The notes: generated by a model not told the origin, from the sequence alone. A stretch of DNA of 61,423 nt from Balneolales bacterium (GCA_020832405.1 JAFIET010000014.1:1-61423), one strand, 5' to 3'. Shown: positions 1 through 9,620, counted from the stretch's first letter. A program made the numbers and translations.

Positions 1-2
1 CT

Positions 3-461
3 GAAGCCATTTTCCGTTATGGCGGGCGCGGCTGCCGCAGCCTCACGACCATCTTTACCGATGCAGAGCCGGCACAGCTGCTGAAGCTGATCCGGCAGGC
101 GGCTCGGGCGCAGTTCCCGGAAGCAGCCCCCCTCACCCTGAACCCGCAGCTGCGCTACCGCGAAGCTTTTTCCCGCGCCATGAAACGCGAAACCGAAGTG
201 TTTGGCGGGCGCCTGCTGGCGGTTACGGAGCCCGATCCGCACACCGACGGGCTGTTGACCATTACGCCGGGTACCCTCGCGGATCTCAGCGCCTTTCTTG
301 AAAAATACGGACCGCGCATCCAAAGCGTGTATGTTCCGGATGGTGCTATGCGCTCTGAAATTGCAGGCAAAAGATCTGAGCCGCTCTCCCGGGCCCAAAC
401 CCCGCCGGTACATTGGCAGCCGGACGGAACGGATGCGCTGGAGTGGCTTATGAGGTTGTGA
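3..461 (+). CDS. Acyl-CoA reductase (LuxC family), C-terminal part, cut by window edge
   Basis: An open frame enters from the left edge and stops at 461, giving about 152 residues. The segment FRYGGRGCRSLTTIFTD resembles the LuxC-type acyl-CoA reductases of Bacteroidota, where a GRGCR-like stretch follows the catalytic part. The ending, with RAQTPP, a DGTDALEWL stretch and a short tail, also matches the usual C-terminus of that family (roughly AQ..., then DGVDTLEFL). The family reduces acyl-CoA to the aldehyde with NADPH in the cytoplasm. The catalytic Cys domain lies outside the window, so activity cannot be judged. The internal ATG at 180 is not the true start, because the frame is open and conserved upstream of it. 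The next gene is 350-430 bp away, so this is the last gene of its unit. Family assignment is from recalled motifs only. Confidence 0.66.
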   Translation, partial: EAIFRYGGRGCRSLTTIFTDAEPAQLLKLIRQAARAQFPEAAPLTLNPQLRYREAFSRAMKRETEVFGGRLLAVTEPDPHTDGLLTITPGTLADLSAFLEKYGPRIQSVYVPDGAMRSEIAGKRSEPLSRAQTPPVHWQPDGTDALEWLMRL

Positions 462-813
462 AGAGCTGCTATTCTCATGAGTGCCAATAAGCAGAGAAAT
501 TTAGAATGATACTTTCATTCGTATTTCTGAAAATACAATCGGGATATCTTAGATTTCTGTTGTGAAGCTTGTTTTCTATGTTCTGATTTTTGAAGCCCGT
601 TATGAAGAGTTAGAGTCCATCAAAAAGCAGGGGACAGGCCGTCGATTTGGGATTTTTAACAAGCAACGCACACAGTGATGTGCACGGAGTTTCCCCCAAA
701 AATAATGGGGGCGGCAACGGCTTGCGGAGACGGGATTCGGTTGAGGATGTATTTACAGTGCGCGCAGCCCGGGTGGAAGCGGAACCTGAGGCGGGCAGCG
801 GGGTTAAAGCAAA
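462..813. other. Non-coding gap, no recognised element
   Basis: AT-rich near 490-580, then more GC-rich. I see no tRNA, convincing hairpin terminator or repeat. A 74-codon frame at 647-871 has low-complexity composition and runs into the next gene in another frame, so I do not call it. The AT-rich stretch near 500-570 is the natural place for the promoter of the following gene. Confidence 0.4.
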
Positions 814-891
814 ATGTGTTCATTTTGGGCTGAAAAGCCGAAGCCGTATATTGAACACATCCTTTTTTTAATTAAGCAGTTTTTCTCCTTG

Positions 892-1980
892 TTGAAGTTT
901 CTTTCTCTCCTCAGTGCCTTGCTGCTCGGCTTTTTTGCCGCAACGGCCGAAGGCCAAAGCCTTGTGCGCGTTTCCTACGGCAATGATTTCATGTCGGTCG
1001 GCAGCGGCGCACGTGCCCTTGGCATGGGCTCGGCACATACCGCGTTCGCAGGCGACGTAACCGCCGCGTACTGGAACCCGGCCGGACTGGTGCGGTTGCA
1101 GGGTCTGGAGGCCGCCTACATGCACTCCGAGCGTTTCGGCGGCATTGTGGGCTACGATTACGGTGCCGTTGCAATGCCGCTGCCCGGCTCAGACGGCACG
1201 CTGGCGATCAGCTTTTTCCGGCAGGGCGTTGATAACATCAAGAATACCCTCAACGCCTGGGACCGCGAGCGGAACCGGCCGCGGGAAAATGTGAATGATT
1301 TTATTACCTCTTTCAGCGCTGCCGATCTCGCGGTGATGATTTCTTACGGTACGCCCGTAAACGAGCGCCTGAGCTGGGGCGCCTCGGTGAAGGTGCTCAA
1401 CAGCAGCATCGGTCCCTTCGCCAACGCCTGGGGCTACAGCCTCGATCTGGGCGCGCAGTACCACACTGGCGACTACCTCATTGGCGTGAACCTCATGGAT
1501 ATCACAACCATGATGAAATTCTGGAGCGTTGATGCCAACGAACTCCGCGCCCTCGAAACCGAATTCGGCGACGAAATTCCGGTCGGTGAGAATGAGGTGA
1601 TCCTGCCCACCATCAAAATCGGTGCGGCCCGTTTTTTCTCTTTCGGGGATTTCAGCCTGATTGCGGCCGCCGATACCGATTTACGCTTCGAAAACCGCCG
1701 CACCTACTATATTAATGTGGGCGGCATGAGCATAGAGCCGCACATCGGGCTTGAAGCCGGCTATATCGACACCGTTTTTCTGCGTTTCGGCCTTACCGAT
1801 TTTTCCACAAACCGAAGCGGCCGCATCAACACTTCCCCCACCCTCGGTGCGGGGCTCCGGTTTGGTGCCTTCGATTTCGATTACGGCTTCAGCAGCTTTG
1901 CCGGGGCGGCCTCCGATCTGGGCTTCACGCACCGCCTCTCCCTGCGCTTCTCTCTCGATCGCCTGGGCAGTGCTTCCTGA
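892..1980 (+). CDS. PorV/PorQ family outer-membrane beta-barrel protein
   Basis: Predicted outer-membrane barrel of the PorV/PorQ (UPF0164-like) group. After the signal peptide comes FMSVGSGARALGMGSAHTA and then AAYWNPAGL; this glycine-rich motif followed by NPAGL marks the family, which is related to FadL-type barrels. In T9SS organisms PorV-like proteins help deliver or attach cargo at the surface, but lineages in this group carry many paralogues and the role here is unknown. I chose the TTG at 892 because it gives a compact signal peptide (MKFLSLLSALLLGFF, cleaved near AEGQS). An ATG at 814 in the same frame would add 26 residues ahead of it and cannot be excluded. It stands alone between the LuxC-like gene and miaA. 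A T9SS cargo gene lies 2 kb downstream, but nothing shows the two are partners. Confidence 0.78.
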   Translation: MKFLSLLSALLLGFFAATAEGQSLVRVSYGNDFMSVGSGARALGMGSAHTAFAGDVTAAYWNPAGLVRLQGLEAAYMHSERFGGIVGYDYGAVAMPLPGSDGTLAISFFRQGVDNIKNTLNAWDRERNRPRENVNDFITSFSAADLAVMISYGTPVNERLSWGASVKVLNSSIGPFANAWGYSLDLGAQYHTGDYLIGVNLMDITTMMKFWSVDANELRALETEFGDEIPVGENEVILPTIKIGAARFFSFGDFSLIAAADTDLRFENRRTYYINVGGMSIEPHIGLEAGYIDTVFLRFGLTDFSTNRSGRINTSPTLGAGLRFGAFDFDYGFSSFAGAASDLGFTHRLSLRFSLDRLGSAS

Positions 1981-2070
1981 TTTAACAGGCAGGGGTCAGG
2001 CCAATGCCTCCCAACTCAGATTTTGCGATGTTTTATTCTGATGCTGTGAGCAAAAAGAGAAAGGTGAATC

Positions 2071-2997
2071 ATGGCTGAAAGCAGCCTAAAACGGATTGTC
2101 ATCATCGGCCCGACAGCTTCGGGCAAATCGGCGCTTGCGGCACAGCTTGCAAACCGGCTGGGCAGCATCGTTATTTCTGCGGATGCCCGGCAGTGCTACA
2201 AGCAGCTCGACATCGGCACAGCCAAGCCCGAACCCGAACTGCTGAAACTCGCCCCGCACTTCTATATCTCGCTGCTTGAACCCGATGAGCCCGAGAACGC
2301 ATCCGCTTTCCGCAGGCGCTGTGACCATTGGGAGGAAGAACACTTCCGGAAATTACAGCAACCGGTTGTGTACGCCGGCGGATCTACCCTGTACCTGCAG
2401 GCGCTGTTGTTTGATTTGGATGATGTGCCGCCTTCGGATCCCGTAAATATGGCCCTGCTGCAGCGGCGGGCAGAGGAGGAAGGGCTTGAGCAGCTGTATG
2501 AGGAGCTCAAAGCGGCTGACCCCGCTTATGTGGCGAGAATTGACGGGATGAACCGGCACCGCATGTTCCGGGCATTGGATGTGTGGATGCAGACGGGCCG
2601 GCCGTTCAGCAGTTTCCACCGGCAGCAGGGCTTCGAAAGCCCGAGAGCCGGCAGCCTTGTCGTGATGCCCGACATCCCGCGGGAGCTGCTCCATGAGCGC
2701 ATCAACAGCCGCGTTGACGCCATGCTTGAGACCGGTTTGGTTGAGGAGGTGAGCGGCCTGCTAAGCCGCTGGGATGCAAGCCTTCAGTCGCTGCAAACGG
2801 TTGGCTACCGGGAAGTTATCGCGCACCTCAAAGGGGAAATAAGCTACGGGCAAATGGCAGCCGACATCAAAACGAACACCCGCCGGTATGCAAAGCGGCA
2901 GCTCACCTGGTTCCGTCGCTGGCCGTTCGTTCACAAACTTCCGGCTGAGCTACCTGCCCAGCTTATTCAGATCGATATCCTTGCCGGTGAAGCTTAA
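2071..2997 (+). CDS. miaA: tRNA dimethylallyltransferase MiaA
   Basis: Transfers a dimethylallyl group from DMAPP to N6 of adenosine 37 in tRNAs that read UNN codons. The 308-residue length is normal for the family. Visible signatures are the P-loop GPTASGKS at residues 13-20, the SADARQCYKQLDIGTAKP segment (substrate region, usually DSxQxYkxldIGTAKP), and the GGSTLYLQALL motif near residue 100. The later segments FHRQQ and the TRRYAKRQLTWFRR tail are also typical. The usual Asp of DSRQ is kept as SADARQ. The ATG at 2071 follows a purine-rich AAAAGAGAAAGG stretch that may act as a ribosome site. The gene is probably monocistronic: 90 bp follow the upstream stop and a 0.9-kb gap follows its own. 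Confidence 0.96.
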   Translation: MAESSLKRIVIIGPTASGKSALAAQLANRLGSIVISADARQCYKQLDIGTAKPEPELLKLAPHFYISLLEPDEPENASAFRRRCDHWEEEHFRKLQQPVVYAGGSTLYLQALLFDLDDVPPSDPVNMALLQRRAEEEGLEQLYEELKAADPAYVARIDGMNRHRMFRALDVWMQTGRPFSSFHRQQGFESPRAGSLVVMPDIPRELLHERINSRVDAMLETGLVEEVSGLLSRWDASLQSLQTVGYREVIAHLKGEISYGQMAADIKTNTRRYAKRQLTWFRRWPFVHKLPAELPAQLIQIDILAGEA

Positions 2998-3940
2998 AGA
3001 GTTACGTCTGCCCGGAAAAGGTTAAAGCACGCCCTATTTACAAGACAACTTGTCGCATATTCAGCTTGAATAATTGAGGGAATGCACACTCTGTACTGGA
3101 GCCGGAATATTCATCAGAGACTTTGGTTGGGAATTTTATTAACAAAAATTAGTATTTATCATAAATAAAAAATAATAATGTTAAATAGGTTAAACTGGCT
3201 GTGAATTTAGCGGGGAACTGTTCTCGCAAGAGGTTTTGGTGAGCAGCAGCCGGACTGGTTAAGTAGGGATGAATAAACTAAAATGTCAGAAATATTTCTA
3301 CAATAAGACCAAAATAAATTTCTAAAATTCAGTAGGTTGTACTTAAGTATGGGCATGTAAAAATTATTTGATTGACGGATATCCGGTTATTTCATACAGA
3401 TGTAAGCAGCAAGCCTTTCACCAGGTGTCATCGCCTGTGAAAGTACCAATAAAGCTGAGCTTCATAGGGTGGGGAGCGCAATATGGTTAACTCAATTCAA
3501 CATGTATGTAAATCGATGAAACCGACGAAATTTGCTCAAAAAAGCCACTTTTGGGGTTGCCTTTCTCATCTTTAAGCCACAGATTAGTCATTGCTTAAAT
3601 GTAGCATTTATGGTGCGGTGCGATTAATGGTTTCAAACTGTTTTGCTGAAATAGATGAATTCATCATTTATATATGATGAAAATTTCATTTTAATAAACG
3701 GCAGATTTTTTTTTGTGACCAGCCGCCCTGTGCCATGCACAAATAACAGCTATAAACGAATCAACTTTCAGATACCGTTTTTGGTACCGGAATACAGGTT
3801 TAAAAACGAGGAGGCAGGGAAAAGCCTGCCTGCTGTATGGTATCGCAAAAAAGTTATAACTGCGTATCAAAAACCTGCTTTACTTCACTCAAAAACTATT
3901 CTTAGAATTGATTCATTATCTACAATCAAATCAAATACCC
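2998..3940. other. Long AT-rich gap upstream of giant secreted protein gene
   Basis: Over 900 bp with no convincing gene. The stretch 3135-3200 is very AT-rich (runs of TAAATAAAAAATAATAATG) and stands out from the GC-rich genes around it. A frame at 3655-3960 has no recognisable protein features and overlaps the signal peptide of the next gene, so I reject it. I find no tRNA-like fold and no strong terminator after miaA. The region probably holds the promoter and a long leader for the 3941 gene; an unannotated small RNA is possible but not supported by anything I can see. Confidence 0.4.
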
Positions 3941-6900
3941 ATGAAACATCTGCACAATAGATTCAAAAGCGGATGGCTGTTTCTGACCGTTTTGCTTGTA
4001 ACATTGGTGTGTTCGCCACACCTGCAGGCGCAACACTTTGGAAGCACCCAAACGCTTGAAGCGACAGAGGCAGGCGTTGACAGAGAAGCCTTGATGAACC
4101 GCTTTTCCGAGGCCGAACTTGATGCGTTTACATCAATTTCGCCCCGCTTGCTGTCATCTTTCACTGCCGACGAGCTTGCGCTTATCAATGATATACTGGA
4201 TAAGCAGATTACTTCATTAAATACTGCTGAAACGCAGTTAATGAACCGTTTAAATGCAGTAATGGCTGCATCAAACCAACAAACTTCTTTCCTGCAGGGT
4301 CTTCTTGAAGAAGAAGTTGTCTTTTCGGAAGGCTTTACTGACGGCATCCCCGACACCTGGACCGTTACCGACGACTCCGGGAGCGATTTTACCTGGGTTG
4401 CTAATGAACCTGGTGTAGGCACACCTGATTTTGACGGTTTCGCTATAGCTGACAGCGATGCTGCCGGCGGCGGAGGTATCGTTGTGACTACAACCATGAC
4501 GACTAATGCCATCGACATTTCCGGTCTTGAAGAAGTCTCATTTATCATTAATCATGCTTACCGTCATCTTGGCAGTCAGTCTGGCCGGATTGAATGGAGT
4601 CTTGATAATGAGAACTGGGAGCTGTTAGCTGAGTACACAGAGAATACTGGTTTTCCTGGCGACGGGATTGAAGAAGTTTTTGATATTACCGATGCCGTAG
4701 CCGGTAACGACAATCTTTGGTTCCGTTTTGTATTTGATGACGCTAGTGGATGGAACTGGTGGTGGGTAATCGATGAAATCGCTGTTGCCGGTGTTGCCGG
4801 TGGCGACGATCCAGAGCCGGGTGATTTCATCACACATACCATCGATGAAGTACCTTACAACGGCGGTTCTTTCCGCAATGTAACGGGTGCTGAATTCCTG
4901 AGCGGCGAACTTACCGGTTTCGACCCCGATTTTGCAATTATTGACCAGCTGGGTGGTACCTGGTCGAATGACTTTGCTGTTCTACTTACAGATTCACCGG
5001 AACTGACCGTAGAATCTGTTGTTCTGCAGGTTGGCGGCTTTTCAACCATCAACCCTGAAGCCATCAACCTCGAATGGACCGGCGGTAACTTTGACAGTCC
5101 CGTAACAGAACTGGTAGAGCTTCCCGAAGCTGTTGACCTTGACGGTCTCTACGTTTGGGTTGGTAACGGCTGGCTGAACACAGGCTCACAGGGCGTTTGG
5201 AGTGGTACCATAGATTTTGTCGGTGCTGAAGGCGAATTCGCCCCGCCGCTTGAATTTGCTGAGCTTCAGGTAATTCACAATGCTGCCGATCCGGCGCTGG
5301 CCGAAGTTGATGTATTCATTAACGGAAACCTTTTTGCAGCCAACTTCCCGTTCCGCGCTGCTACAGGTTACCTCACCGTTGATGCGGGCTTCACCCTTGA
5401 TATCGGCATCGCTGCTCCCGGCGAAACAGAGCCACTGCTTAGCTTTGAATTTACCGGTGAAGGCAACGAAGCTTATGCCCTTATTGCACAAGGTGTGGCC
5501 GATCCTTCAGCATTTGCTCCAAACCCTGACGGAATTGATACCGGCGCAGAGCTGCTGCTGGTTGAAAACCGTCGTGACACGGCTGTGAATGAAGATGAGT
5601 TCGAATTTTATGTGCATCACGGTGCAACCGATGCGCCTGCGGTCGATATCTTCGTGCGCGAGCTGGGAGCCAACATCCTCACTGATGTGCCTTACCTGGT
5701 GTCTTCAGACTACTTCGGTGTACCAGCCGGAGAATATGTTATTGAAGTGCGCCCGGCCGGTTCTGAAGCCGCTGTTGCCGCTTTTGCTGCCGATGTAAAT
5801 ACGCTCACAGGGCTCACAGCCGGTATTCTGGCTTCAGGCTTCCTGGATCCGTCGGCCAATCAGAACGGCGAAGCCTTTGCTCTTGCAGTTGTGCTTGAAG
5901 ACGGTACCGTAGCGGTACTCGATGCCATTTCAGGTCCATCTCTGAGCGTATCACCTGCTTCGCTTGATTTTGGTAATGTAGCTGAGACCTTCAGCGCAGA
6001 TGCTCCCGTAACGCTTACCAACCAGGGTACATCAAACCTTGCCATTCTTGATGTAGAGATGGAAGGCGGTGCTTTCAGCATCGATTTTACGGATGCTACT
6101 GTTCTGGCACCCGGTGAAAGCGAAACCTACACAGTAACTTTCAGCCCGGATGCCATCGGTGAATTTACCGGTGAAATCAGCATCACAAGCACAGACCCGA
6201 ACAGCCCCACAACCGTAGCCCTTAGCGGAAACGGAGTAGCCGGTGCGCAGGTCGTGTTTGATCCGTCTGAAATAGCTGCTACACTTGCTGCCGAGCAGCA
6301 GGATACTTTTGAGCTAACGGTTATCAACGATGGTGCCGGCGAGCTTGAGTTTGCTTTCCCTGATTACATCATGGAACGCATTCTTGACGGAAACGACCGC
6401 AGCATGGATGCCATCCGTGCCCGTATGATGACGCCTGTTCGTTCGGCTTTTGCATCAACACAGGATGCAATTGAAGCGAACAGAGCACGCTTCGCCATTG
6501 CACACTATCTCGAAACCGGTGAACTGCGCGATGCCGCCGATGCGCCGGTTGTTGATGCCTTCCTGCAATCGCAGCAAAGTGCAGGCAGCAGCGCCGGCCT
6601 GATGAGTGACGGATTCCTCATTGAATTCAATGCCCTTACCTTACCTGGTGCGACCTTCATCACCGTTGCTGAAAACCTCAGCGGCGAGCTAACCGCACTC
6701 AATCCTGATTTCGTGATTGATGCTGGTGAATCCGGAACCTGGGCGAGCGATTTCGCCATCCTCTTCACCACTGCGCCGCTGGAGTCAGGTGCTGTAGTCG
6801 ATCCTGCCACAGTAGCGCTTCAGGTTGGTGGTTTCACCAATTATGGTGCTAACGCGCGTATCAACTGGACAGGCGGAGCAAGCGGCACCCCGGGTACCCC

Positions 6901-9274
6901 GGTTAATGTGCCGGTTACCATCCCGACACCGCTTGATGTTGCCGGCATGTTTGTTTCCGTCGGCAACGGCTGGACTGCTTCCCCAACCGGAACCTGGTCG
7001 GGAAGTATTGAGCTGGTTGGCGTTTCTGCCGGTGCTGATTTCATCACTGAAGTAGCTCCTGCTTCCGGTACGGTTGCACCCGGCTCTTCTGAAACGGTAA
7101 CCCTTACGCTCAGCTCTGCCGGTCTTATCGGCGGTGAATATAGCGGCGTACTGAATGCCGTTACCAACGATCCGGCCAACGAAGAAGTAGCCATCCCCGC
7201 TACGCTTACTGTAACCGGAGATCCGTTCATCTCTATCGATCCGGAAGAACTGGACTTCGGCACTGTGTTTGTCGGCAACTCTGTTACCGAATCAGTAGTC
7301 GTGTCCAATACCGGAACAGACGTACTTGTAGTGAACGGTTTCAGCACCGACAACGATGCTTTTGTCGTAACCTCAGAAGCATTTGACGTGGCTGTAGGCG
7401 AAAGTGTGGTTGTTGAAGTGACCTTCACACCGGAGTCAGCCGGCACAGAAACTGCACAGCTTACCTTCGACAGCAACACCATCAGCGGCAACCCCAGTGT
7501 TTCGCTCAGCGGTGAAGCTGTGAATGCAGGTTCGCTTGCTTTCGACCCCGATGCGTTTGATGTAACTCTTGAGGAAGGCGGAACCGCTACGGCAACCCTT
7601 ACCCTCACCAACGATGGCGAATCTGATCTTGAATTCAATATTGGTACAAGCACCTCAGCAAGCCCGTCAGGTGCCCGCAGTGTGATTACCCATAATCCGC
7701 GCGCAGCACAGGCTGAAAACCCAAGCATGCTTCGGTTTAACAGCGGAACAGATGCCCCGTTCGCAGTAGCAAGCGGCTGGCACAATGCCCGCCAAAACAT
7801 GCCGGCTGTACTGAACAATGATCTGGAAACCATCTGGAGCCAGCAAAATAACGGTACCGGTGGTGGCGTGTCTGACTTCTTCCAGCCATTGGGTAGCGGT
7901 GTTTATTCTGCTGATGACTTCCTCCTCGAGGATGGAGCGAATCTCCAGGTGATTACGGCCTACGGCTTTGTAGCACCGGCCGATGGTGTGCCAATTACAG
8001 TTGGTGCCAACGGCGTCGGGATTTTCATTTATCCGGACGAGAATGGTCTGCCTGCCGGACACCCTGAAGACGGTATGGATAACCACGTATTTGCCTTTGA
8101 AGGTGATTTCAGCTCTGAAGGTCTTACCATTGTTGAAGTAACCGAGGGTGCCATCTTCACCGATATCGTACTCGACATCGAAGCTGCTACAGGCTCGGCT
8201 CTCAGCCTGCCTGCCGGTACCTACTGGGTGTCTGTATTCGTAGATACGAATGGTCAGCTTGGCGGCCCTGCCCGCTGGAACTGGTCGCAGGGTGAGCCAA
8301 ACCTCAACAGCGGTCAGCTTATAGATCCGGGCGCCCTGTTCGGACCGAACACCAACTGGCAGTCATGGGATGTGCTTACGAATGGCGACTGGAGCGATCT
8401 TGCCTTTATGATTGAAGGAAACTTCGGAAGCTTCGTAGATACAGATCCGTCTCAGGGCGTAATTGCTCCGGGAGCATCCGTAGAAGTAACCGTAACCTTC
8501 GATGCAACTGAGCTCGAAGCCGGTGAGTACTTTGCTGATATCAACATCACAACAAACTCCCCGCTTACGCCATCTGCTTCAATCCCGGTCAGCATGACTG
8601 TTGAAGAGGGAGCAGTTCAGCCATCCGAATTCGTAACCTTCCAGGTAGATATGACCGCTCAGTCTGAGCTCGGTAACTTCAATCCCGGCCTTGGTGACGA
8701 AGTGTACGTACTTGGTGGTTTCAACGACTGGACGGTTGTTGACGGCGAGGAAATGGAAGGCGATGCTGAACTCGTATTCAGCTTCACAACCGAAGTATTT
8801 GGTGAAGCCGACGACATCGTTGAGTTCAAGTATTACATTCTTGCCGGCGACGGCCGCGAACTGCCAAACGGTGGTTGGGAAGAAGATTCTGTAGGTGAAG
8901 GCGGATCAAACAACCGTCAGCTCGTACTGATTGGCGAAGATCAGACCCTGCCGGTCGTGTTCTTCAACAACCTGCCGCCTACAAGCCTCGAGCCGGGTCT
9001 GGATAACCCGACTGAGTTCGCGCTGAACCAAAACTATCCGAATCCGTTCAACCCCACGACCAATATCGTGTACGCACTGCCTGAAGCTTCCGAGGTAACC
9101 CTCGAAGTATTCAACCTGCAGGGCCAGCGGGTAGCGGTACTGGTGAGCGGCCAGCAGAATGCCGGCACGCACACCGTAACATTCGATGCTTCCCGCCTTG
9201 CTTCCGGTATGTACCTGTACCGACTGCAGGCCGGCACCTTCGTACAAACACAGAAAATGATGCTTGTGAAATAA
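3941..9274 (+). CDS. Giant secreted multi-domain protein with T9SS type A sorting domain
   Basis: A 1,777-residue mosaic exported protein. Approximate order: signal peptide 1-29 (hydrophobic core ending SPHLQAQ); a MAM/jellyroll-like module 128-287 ending in WWWVIDEIAV; module A 295-425; two DUF4397-like domains 440-665 (IHNAADP and HHGATDAPAVDIFV); a choice-of-anchor-D Ig-like domain 667-766 (SLDFGN); module A again 891-1027; further anchor-D Ig domains about 1030-1280 (LDFGTVFVGN); a unique segment 1290-1520; a CBM20/E-set-like domain 1563-1676 (YVLGGFNDW); and the T9SS sorting tail 1688-1777 (NYPNPFNPTT, ending MLVK). No protease or glycosidase active site is recognisable, so the role is probably adhesion or binding at the surface. 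I chose ATG 3941 over 3908 because it starts the signal peptide cleanly (MKHLHNRFKSGW). Composition is acidic and Gly/Val/Thr-rich. Confidence 0.9.
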   Translation: MKHLHNRFKSGWLFLTVLLVTLVCSPHLQAQHFGSTQTLEATEAGVDREALMNRFSEAELDAFTSISPRLLSSFTADELALINDILDKQITSLNTAETQLMNRLNAVMAASNQQTSFLQGLLEEEVVFSEGFTDGIPDTWTVTDDSGSDFTWVANEPGVGTPDFDGFAIADSDAAGGGGIVVTTTMTTNAIDISGLEEVSFIINHAYRHLGSQSGRIEWSLDNENWELLAEYTENTGFPGDGIEEVFDITDAVAGNDNLWFRFVFDDASGWNWWWVIDEIAVAGVAGGDDPEPGDFITHTIDEVPYNGGSFRNVTGAEFLSGELTGFDPDFAIIDQLGGTWSNDFAVLLTDSPELTVESVVLQVGGFSTINPEAINLEWTGGNFDSPVTELVELPEAVDLDGLYVWVGNGWLNTGSQGVWSGTIDFVGAEGEFAPPLEFAELQVIHNAADPALAEVDVFINGNLFAANFPFRAATGYLTVDAGFTLDIGIAAPGETEPLLSFEFTGEGNEAYALIAQGVADPSAFAPNPDGIDTGAELLLVENRRDTAVNEDEFEFYVHHGATDAPAVDIFVRELGANILTDVPYLVSSDYFGVPAGEYVIEVRPAGSEAAVAAFAADVNTLTGLTAGILASGFLDPSANQNGEAFALAVVLEDGTVAVLDAISGPSLSVSPASLDFGNVAETFSADAPVTLTNQGTSNLAILDVEMEGGAFSIDFTDATVLAPGESETYTVTFSPDAIGEFTGEISITSTDPNSPTTVALSGNGVAGAQVVFDPSEIAATLAAEQQDTFELTVINDGAGELEFAFPDYIMERILDGNDRSMDAIRARMMTPVRSAFASTQDAIEANRARFAIAHYLETGELRDAADAPVVDAFLQSQQSAGSSAGLMSDGFLIEFNALTLPGATFITVAENLSGELTALNPDFVIDAGESGTWASDFAILFTTAPLESGAVVDPATVALQVGGFTNYGANARINWTGGASGTPGTPVNVPVTIPTPLDVAGMFVSVGNGWTASPTGTWSGSIELVGVSAGADFITEVAPASGTVAPGSSETVTLTLSSAGLIGGEYSGVLNAVTNDPANEEVAIPATLTVTGDPFISIDPEELDFGTVFVGNSVTESVVVSNTGTDVLVVNGFSTDNDAFVVTSEAFDVAVGESVVVEVTFTPESAGTETAQLTFDSNTISGNPSVSLSGEAVNAGSLAFDPDAFDVTLEEGGTATATLTLTNDGESDLEFNIGTSTSASPSGARSVITHNPRAAQAENPSMLRFNSGTDAPFAVASGWHNARQNMPAVLNNDLETIWSQQNNGTGGGVSDFFQPLGSGVYSADDFLLEDGANLQVITAYGFVAPADGVPITVGANGVGIFIYPDENGLPAGHPEDGMDNHVFAFEGDFSSEGLTIVEVTEGAIFTDIVLDIEAATGSALSLPAGTYWVSVFVDTNGQLGGPARWNWSQGEPNLNSGQLIDPGALFGPNTNWQSWDVLTNGDWSDLAFMIEGNFGSFVDTDPSQGVIAPGASVEVTVTFDATELEAGEYFADINITTNSPLTPSASIPVSMTVEEGAVQPSEFVTFQVDMTAQSELGNFNPGLGDEVYVLGGFNDWTVVDGEEMEGDAELVFSFTTEVFGEADDIVEFKYYILAGDGRELPNGGWEEDSVGEGGSNNRQLVLIGEDQTLPVVFFNNLPPTSLEPGLDNPTEFALNQNYPNPFNPTTNIVYALPEASEVTLEVFNLQGQRVAVLVSGQQNAGTHTVTFDASRLASGMYLYRLQAGTFVQTQKMMLVK

Positions 9275-9358
9275 CAAAGCAGGCATCATATCTGCCTCAG
9301 GGCGTACCAGCACCCTGATGTAAAACAGATCTTCTCTGTTTTTAAAGGTAGATTGACC

Positions 9359-9390
9359 AAAGCCCCGTCGGTTTTCCGGCGGGGCTTTTT
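9359..9390 (+). terminator. Intrinsic terminator of the giant secreted protein gene
   Basis: Stem AAGCCCCGTCGG with its near-perfect complement CCGGCGGGGCTT around a TTTT loop, followed by a T-run. It lies 85 bp after the stop codon. Confidence 0.88.
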
Positions 9391-9396
9391 ATTTCT

Positions 9397-9466
9397 ATGG
9401 CACGCGGTTTATGGCATGAGGATTTGTAGGGTCGAGGCGGTTTTGCGCGGATTTATGGATGCGGGT
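9397..9466 (+). repeat. Intergenic repeat of the GCACGCGG...TTGCGCGGATTT type, copy 1
   Basis: Begins ATGGCACGCGGTTTA and ends TTTTGCGCGGATTTATGG. The same ends, ATGGCACGCGGATTTA and GATTTGCGCGGATTT, occur at 16588-16640. Sequence between the ends differs. I believe similar GCGGATTT-rich intergenic repeats occur in other Bacteroidota and Chlorobiota genomes, but that is from memory. Confidence 0.5.
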
Positions 9467-9513
9467 GATGTTTTGCCTGCCCGACATCTAAAAACATCCC
9501 CTCATTCCGTCCT

Positions 9514-9550
9514 GTCATCATTTCGTTATGGTCCCGTCATCATCCCGTTA
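9514..9550. repeat. Short tandem-like direct repeat
   Basis: Two 15-nt units, GTCATCATTTCGTTA at 9514-9528 and GTCATCATCCCGTTA at 9536-9550, identical at 13 of 15 positions and separated by 7 nt. No function is apparent. Confidence 0.5.
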
Positions 9551-9551
9551 C

Positions 9552-9589
9552 AAAAAAAGGCAGCCCTCTGTTTGAGAGCTGCCTTTTTT
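9552..9589 (-). terminator. Intrinsic terminator, probably bidirectional
   Basis: Stem GGCAGC...GCTGCC with short mismatches, flanked by an A-run on the left and a T-run on the right, so it can work in both directions. On the minus strand it lies 74 nt beyond the stop codon of the S9 peptidase gene. Confidence 0.8.
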
Positions 9590-9620
9590 GTGATGTCAGT
9601 TTCCGGGCGAAGGTGCCGGT

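Noticed and set aside
647-871. Small plus-strand frame before the PorV-like gene
   Set aside because: No recognisable composition or motif and it overlaps the next gene in another frame.
3655-3960. 101-codon frame in the gap before the giant secreted protein gene
   Set aside because: Overlaps the signal peptide region of the real gene and shows no protein-like pattern.
6841-7833. 330-codon minus-strand frame inside the giant secreted protein gene
   Set aside because: Antisense shadow: Ser/Thr/Val-rich with no domain, opposite a clear multi-domain protein.
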